Part shown: positions 7,228 through 9,433 of the stretch, in pieces
Position numbering within the stretch: position 1 is the first letter of the stretch
Layout: each line of letters starts with the position of its first letter
Origin: Dehalococcoidia bacterium
Lineage (GTDB): Bacteria; Chloroflexota; Dehalococcoidia; Tepidiformales; Tepidiformaceae
Direction: 5' to 3'
Assembly (NCBI GenBank): GCA_023228745.1
Contig: JALOAP010000090.1
Span: forward strand, 1-9,433
DNA: 9,433 nt
Notes under the pieces: model-generated
Told to the model about the DNA's origin: nothing
The model's database searches: none
The model's input: the letters and a program-made list of their open reading frames with translations, nothing else
Translations under genes and position numbers: made by a program

Positions 7228-8021
7228 GCGACCGCCCGCGCGTCTACAAGACCGAAGGCCTGGTCCTTCGCCGCCGTAACCTCGGTGAGGCAGACAGCAT
7301 CTTCACGGTCTTCAGCGACCGCGAAGGAAAGTTCGATGCCATCGCTCGCGGGGTGCGGAAGGCCCGCAGCCGCATGCGCGGCCACCTCGAGCCGCTCACA
7401 CGCAGCCATCTCATGCTCGCCCGGGGCCGCACCCTCGACGTCTTCACGCAGGCCGAGACCATCAACGCCTACCGCAACATCCGCGAAGACCTCGAACGCA
7501 CAGCACTCGCCCTCTACTGCGCCGAGCTCGTCGACCGCTTCACCATCGAGCATGCCGAAAACCCGGGCCTGTACGACCTCCTCCTCTCGGTGCTCGACGC
7601 GCTCGAAGCGGGTGCGCCGCCGCACATCGTTCGCTACTTCGAGATGCAGCTCCTTTCGCTCACCGGGTACCAACTGCAGCTCGATGTCTGCGCGTCGTGC
7701 GAAGCGCGCCTGCCAGAGGCGGAGGCGCTCCTCGCGCCTAGCGCCGGGGGGCTGGTCTGCGCGAACTGCCGCGCCGCGAGCGGGGGCGGCCGTATCCTCA
7801 ACGTTCGTGCGATCAAGGTGCTCCGCTTCGCCCGGGGGGCCGAAATCGAGGCCTTTGCCAGCCTGCGCGTCGATGACGACCTCGCGCACATGCTGCGCGG
7901 CGCGCTCTCCGACGTCCTGCACCACATCGCCGAGGCGGAGGTCCGGAGCGACCGCTACGTGGACGAAGTCGCCCGCCTTTCCCGCGTTCAAACCACGGAA
8001 GCGCCGCCCACCGTACAATAG
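7224..8021 (+). CDS. recO: DNA repair protein RecO
   Basis: RecO binds single-stranded DNA and SSB, anneals strands and, with RecR, helps RecA displace SSB at gaps. It has 265 residues, slightly longer than E. coli RecO (242). The N-terminal OB-fold (about 1-80) is recognisable from the opening YKTEGLVLRRRNLGEADSIF (8-27) and from GKFDAIARGVRKARSRM. A helical middle follows, with LYCAELVDRFT. A zinc module has C156, C159, C179 and C182, with GGLVCANC at 175-182, matching the C4 version found in many Gram-positive and thermophilic RecO proteins. The GTG start sits in a GTGA overlap with recR, so the two partner proteins are probably made by coupled translation. The last 15 residues are low in conservation. 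No defect is seen. Confidence 0.96.
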   Translation: MSDRPRVYKTEGLVLRRRNLGEADSIFTVFSDREGKFDAIARGVRKARSRMRGHLEPLTRSHLMLARGRTLDVFTQAETINAYRNIREDLERTALALYCAELVDRFTIEHAENPGLYDLLLSVLDALEAGAPPHIVRYFEMQLLSLTGYQLQLDVCASCEARLPEAEALLAPSAGGLVCANCRAASGGGRILNVRAIKVLRFARGAEIEAFASLRVDDDLAHMLRGALSDVLHHIAEAEVRSDRYVDEVARLSRVQTTEAPPTVQ

Positions 8022-8048
8022 ACGAACCAAATCCGAGAGACGACGCCA

Positions 8049-8498
8049 ATGCCCCTTTACGAGTACTACTGCGAGCCGTGCAACGGCATCTTCGAGGAGC
8101 TCCGCCCGATGCGGGAGGCGACCGAGCCCGTGCCCTGCCCCGAGTGCTACAAGGACGCGCCGCGCATCATGCCGACCTCCTTCGCGGCCTTCACCTTCCG
8201 CGATGGTTATCCGCGCCGCATTCCCGACGACGGGAAGTTCTACCACCTCGGCCACAAGGTTTCGAAGCCTGTGACCAGCGGCGCCCCGAACGAGCACCCG
8301 GAAGTCAACAAGAAGCCGCCGAAGCCGGCGCGCTCGAAGGGCGAGAAGCAGGAGCTGGCCGACATGCGCGCAGCGGCCCGCAAGGGTGACCTCACCGACG
8401 CATACGGCAACGCCATCAAGCCGAGCGAAGTGACGCAGATGAAGGACCAGGGCCGCATCATCAAGCAGGGCACGCCCAAGCGCGGCATCACGGAGTAG
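8049..8498 (+). CDS. FmdB-family zinc-ribbon protein
   Basis: Small putative regulatory or structural protein of the FmdB/CxxC_CxxC_SSSS zinc-ribbon family, whose molecular role is not well established. The N-terminal signature MPLYEYYCEPCNGIFEEL carries C8 and C11, and C30 and C33 in PVPCPECYKD complete a four-cysteine zinc site. Members are often 70-110 residues; this one has 149. Its tail (about 75-149) is Lys/Pro/Glu-rich, beginning PKPARSKGEKQEL (91-103), then DLTDAYGNAIKP, and is probably soluble and partly disordered. It follows recO by 27 nt with a weak GAGAG ribosome-binding site (8035-8039). A TACAAT motif (8014-8019) over the recO stop could act as a -10 box for its own promoter, but no -35 is apparent. 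It is closed downstream by a hairpin. Function in this organism is not inferred. Confidence 0.9.
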   Translation: MPLYEYYCEPCNGIFEELRPMREATEPVPCPECYKDAPRIMPTSFAAFTFRDGYPRRIPDDGKFYHLGHKVSKPVTSGAPNEHPEVNKKPPKPARSKGEKQELADMRAAARKGDLTDAYGNAIKPSEVTQMKDQGRIIKQGTPKRGITE

Positions 8499-8524
8499 CA
8501 CCCTCGAACTGGCCATAAGTCCGT

Positions 8525-8546
8525 GGGGCGTCGCTGGTGGCGCCCC
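8525..8546 (+). terminator. Putative terminator hairpin after the FmdB-family gene
   Basis: GGGGCG (8525-8530) and CGCCCC (8541-8546) form a perfect 6-bp GC stem with a 10-nt loop, 27 nt after the stop codon. The following bases (GGTTGCTTTGG) are only moderately T-rich, so efficiency is uncertain, but the position at the end of the + strand gene run fits a terminator. Confidence 0.45.
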
Positions 8547-8609
8547 GGTTGCTTTGGAGCCGCCAGCAGACATCTACCTTCCCCGGATTACCGACGGAGC
8601 GGGTATCGT

Positions 8610-8634
8610 TCGCGCGCGGATATAGCGCGAGGGG
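8610..8634 (+). promoter_or_regulatory. Leader hairpin and ribosome-binding site of the small membrane gene
   Basis: GAGGGG (8629-8634) lies 7 nt before the ATG at 8642 and decides that start. TCGCGC (8610-8615) can pair with GCGCGA (8625-8630), a 6-bp stem with a 9-nt loop that touches the first bases of the ribosome-binding site. TATAGC in the loop (8621-8626) is a poor -10 candidate without a -35 box. Confidence 0.4.
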
Positions 8635-8641
8635 TACACCA

Positions 8642-8844
8642 ATGTGGTGGCAGGACTTCCTTTGGGGCGTCTGGAACGGCCTCACCGCGTGGGTGATCCT
8701 CATCGCTGTATTCAGCGCCTCGGGGAACGGTTCCCGTTCTATAACGAAGCGCGAAGCGGCAACTGGTATGACTTCGGCTTCCTGTTGGGTGCAGGTTCGC
8801 CGTTCCTCGGGCTGTTCGGGCGCCGCGGTGGTGACCGGGAGTAA
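8642..8844 (+). pseudogene. Small two-helix membrane protein gene split by a frameshift
   Basis: From the ATG at 8642, preceded by a strong GAGGGG, the frame encodes MWWQDFLWGVWNGLTAWVIL and then IAVFSAS, a typical membrane-protein start. After the GGGG run at 8722-8725 this frame turns into unlikely Ser/Arg/Cys-rich sequence and stays open to 8977. The frame one base back encodes GERFPFYNEARSGNWYDFG and then FLLGAGSPFLGLFGRRGGDRE before a TAA at 8842-8844. Adding one G to the run joins both halves into a coherent 67-residue protein with two membrane stretches (about 10-25 and 44-60) and a basic C-terminus. Removing two bases would also restore it, giving 66 residues with W at the junction (FSAWERF). 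From memory it resembles small uncharacterised membrane proteins in which a VWNGLTAW-like start and a GNWYxxGFLLGAGSP-like end occur together. A sequencing error, a real mutation or ribosomal slippage are all possible. Confidence 0.7.
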
Positions 8845-8857
8845 AACCTCCTCCGCG

Positions 8858-8881
8858 CGGGGCAGCAAGTTGTTGGCCCCG
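8858..8881. terminator. Possible terminator between convergent genes
   Basis: CGGGGC (8858-8863) and GCCCCG (8876-8881) form a 6-bp stem around a 12-nt loop, in the gap between the small membrane gene and the convergent prenyl synthase gene. It is symmetrical and could serve either strand, but no T-tract is present on either side. The rest of 8845-8960 shows nothing recognisable. Confidence 0.3.
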
Positions 8882-8960
8882 GGAACCCGAGCTCACTGGG
8901 GCGTCCATCGCGGTTCAGCCGGGATCCAGTGCGTCGCTCGACACAAGGAACGCGCTGGCG

Positions 8961-9433
8961 TCAGCTCTTCCGGTTGAGCACGTACTCCCCGAGTTCCAGC
9001 ATCGTGCGGCGTGCTTCCGTGTCGGGCGCGGACGAGACGAGCGCCTCGTTCGCGCGCTGCACGTACTCACGTGCCATCTCCATCGATACGTCGAGCACTT
9101 CCGTCGAGCGGACCAGGGCGATGGCCTCCTGCAGGCGCTCCTCGCGTCCCCGCCGCGCAGCGAAGAACTTCTTGATGGGGTTGTCTCTCGGGTAGCGCTC
9201 CAGCAGCAGCAGCCCCGGCAGCGTGATCGTACCTTCGAGGAGGTCCGAACCCACCGGCTTCCCCATGAGCTCTTCGTCACCCGTGAAGTCGAGGATGTCG
9301 TCCACGATCTGGAAGGCCATGCCGAGGCTGTAGCCGTAGGTTCGCATCGCCTCGACCATCTCCTTGTCGCATCCGGCCAGCAGTGCTCCGCCTTCAGTTG
9401 CGTTCGCGAAGAGCGCCGCGGTCTTGCCCCCGA
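8961..9433 (-). CDS. Trans-polyprenyl diphosphate synthase, C-terminal part
   Basis: All-helical isoprenyl chain-elongating enzyme that adds isopentenyl diphosphate to allylic diphosphates; products feed quinone side chains, carotenoids or cell-wall carrier lipids. Only the last 156 residues are in the window; the frame is open to the right edge, so the methionine at 9357-9359 is internal. Visible motifs are the GGKTAALFANA helix (residues 1-11 of the fragment), GYSLGMAFQIVDDILDF (33-49) with the second Asp-rich motif DDILD at 44-48 that binds magnesium diphosphate, and KPVGSDLLEGTITLP, where the usual GK-x-TLP reads GTITLP. The first Asp-rich motif, which sets chain length, lies outside, so the product length cannot be stated. 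The protein ends NRKS, stop at 8961-8963. It is convergent to the + strand genes. A link to making quinone for the nearby complex I is possible but only inferred. Confidence 0.93.
   Translation of the reverse strand, partial: GGKTAALFANATEGGALLAGCDKEMVEAMRTYGYSLGMAFQIVDDILDFTGDEELMGKPVGSDLLEGTITLPGLLLLERYPRDNPIKKFFAARRGREERLQEAIALVRSTEVLDVSMEMAREYVQRANEALVSSAPDTEARRTMLELGEYVLNRKS

Noticed and set aside
6936..8573. Long open frame on the - strand (545 codons) opposite recR, recO and the FmdB-type gene
   Set aside because: It spans three well-supported + strand genes and their gaps, and has no motif or start signal of its own.
8488..8868. 126-codon open frame on the - strand in the gap region
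   Set aside because: It lies opposite the split small membrane gene, which has a better start signal and membrane-protein features; the antisense translation shows no domain.

Overview
The window is a gene-dense piece of a high-GC bacterial chromosome. Eight core genes on the + strand carry the content, followed by a damaged small gene and the end of a convergent gene on the - strand. No rRNA, tRNA, CRISPR array, insertion sequence or phage gene is visible. The high GC, the frequent GTG starts and the protein style suggest a Chloroflexota (Dehalococcoidia-like) organism. That placement is a guess from impression and would need a search to confirm.

Positions 1-4121 hold the end of a respiratory complex I operon: nuoL (5' end outside the window), nuoM and nuoN, the three antiporter-like proton-pumping membrane subunits. 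They are tightly packed. The nuoM ribosome-binding site overlaps the nuoL stop codon, and nuoN overlaps nuoM by 4 nt. ybeY (16S rRNA maturation endonuclease) follows nuoN after only 9 nt and has no clear ribosome-binding site, so it probably rides on the nuo transcript.

Positions 4596-8021 hold a DNA replication and repair cluster. An 81-nt gap with a good -10 box and a tandem 7-bp repeat precedes dnaX (clamp-loader tau/gamma subunit). Then come ebfC/ybaB (nucleoid-associated protein), recR and recO, the last two overlapping by 4 nt. RecO and RecR act together to load RecA on SSB-coated gaps, so their coupling makes functional sense. A small FmdB-type zinc-ribbon gene (8049-8498) follows and is closed by a GC-rich hairpin.

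Positions 8499-9433 hold a small gene (8642-8844) that encodes a two-helix membrane protein but is split between two reading frames at a GGGG run, and then, convergent to it, the C-terminal part of a trans-polyprenyl diphosphate synthase running off the right edge. I see no clearly novel multi-gene system. The most informative oddities are the frame-split small membrane gene, an insertion in the DnaX ATPase core, and the cluster order ybeY-dnaX-ebfC-recR-recO.
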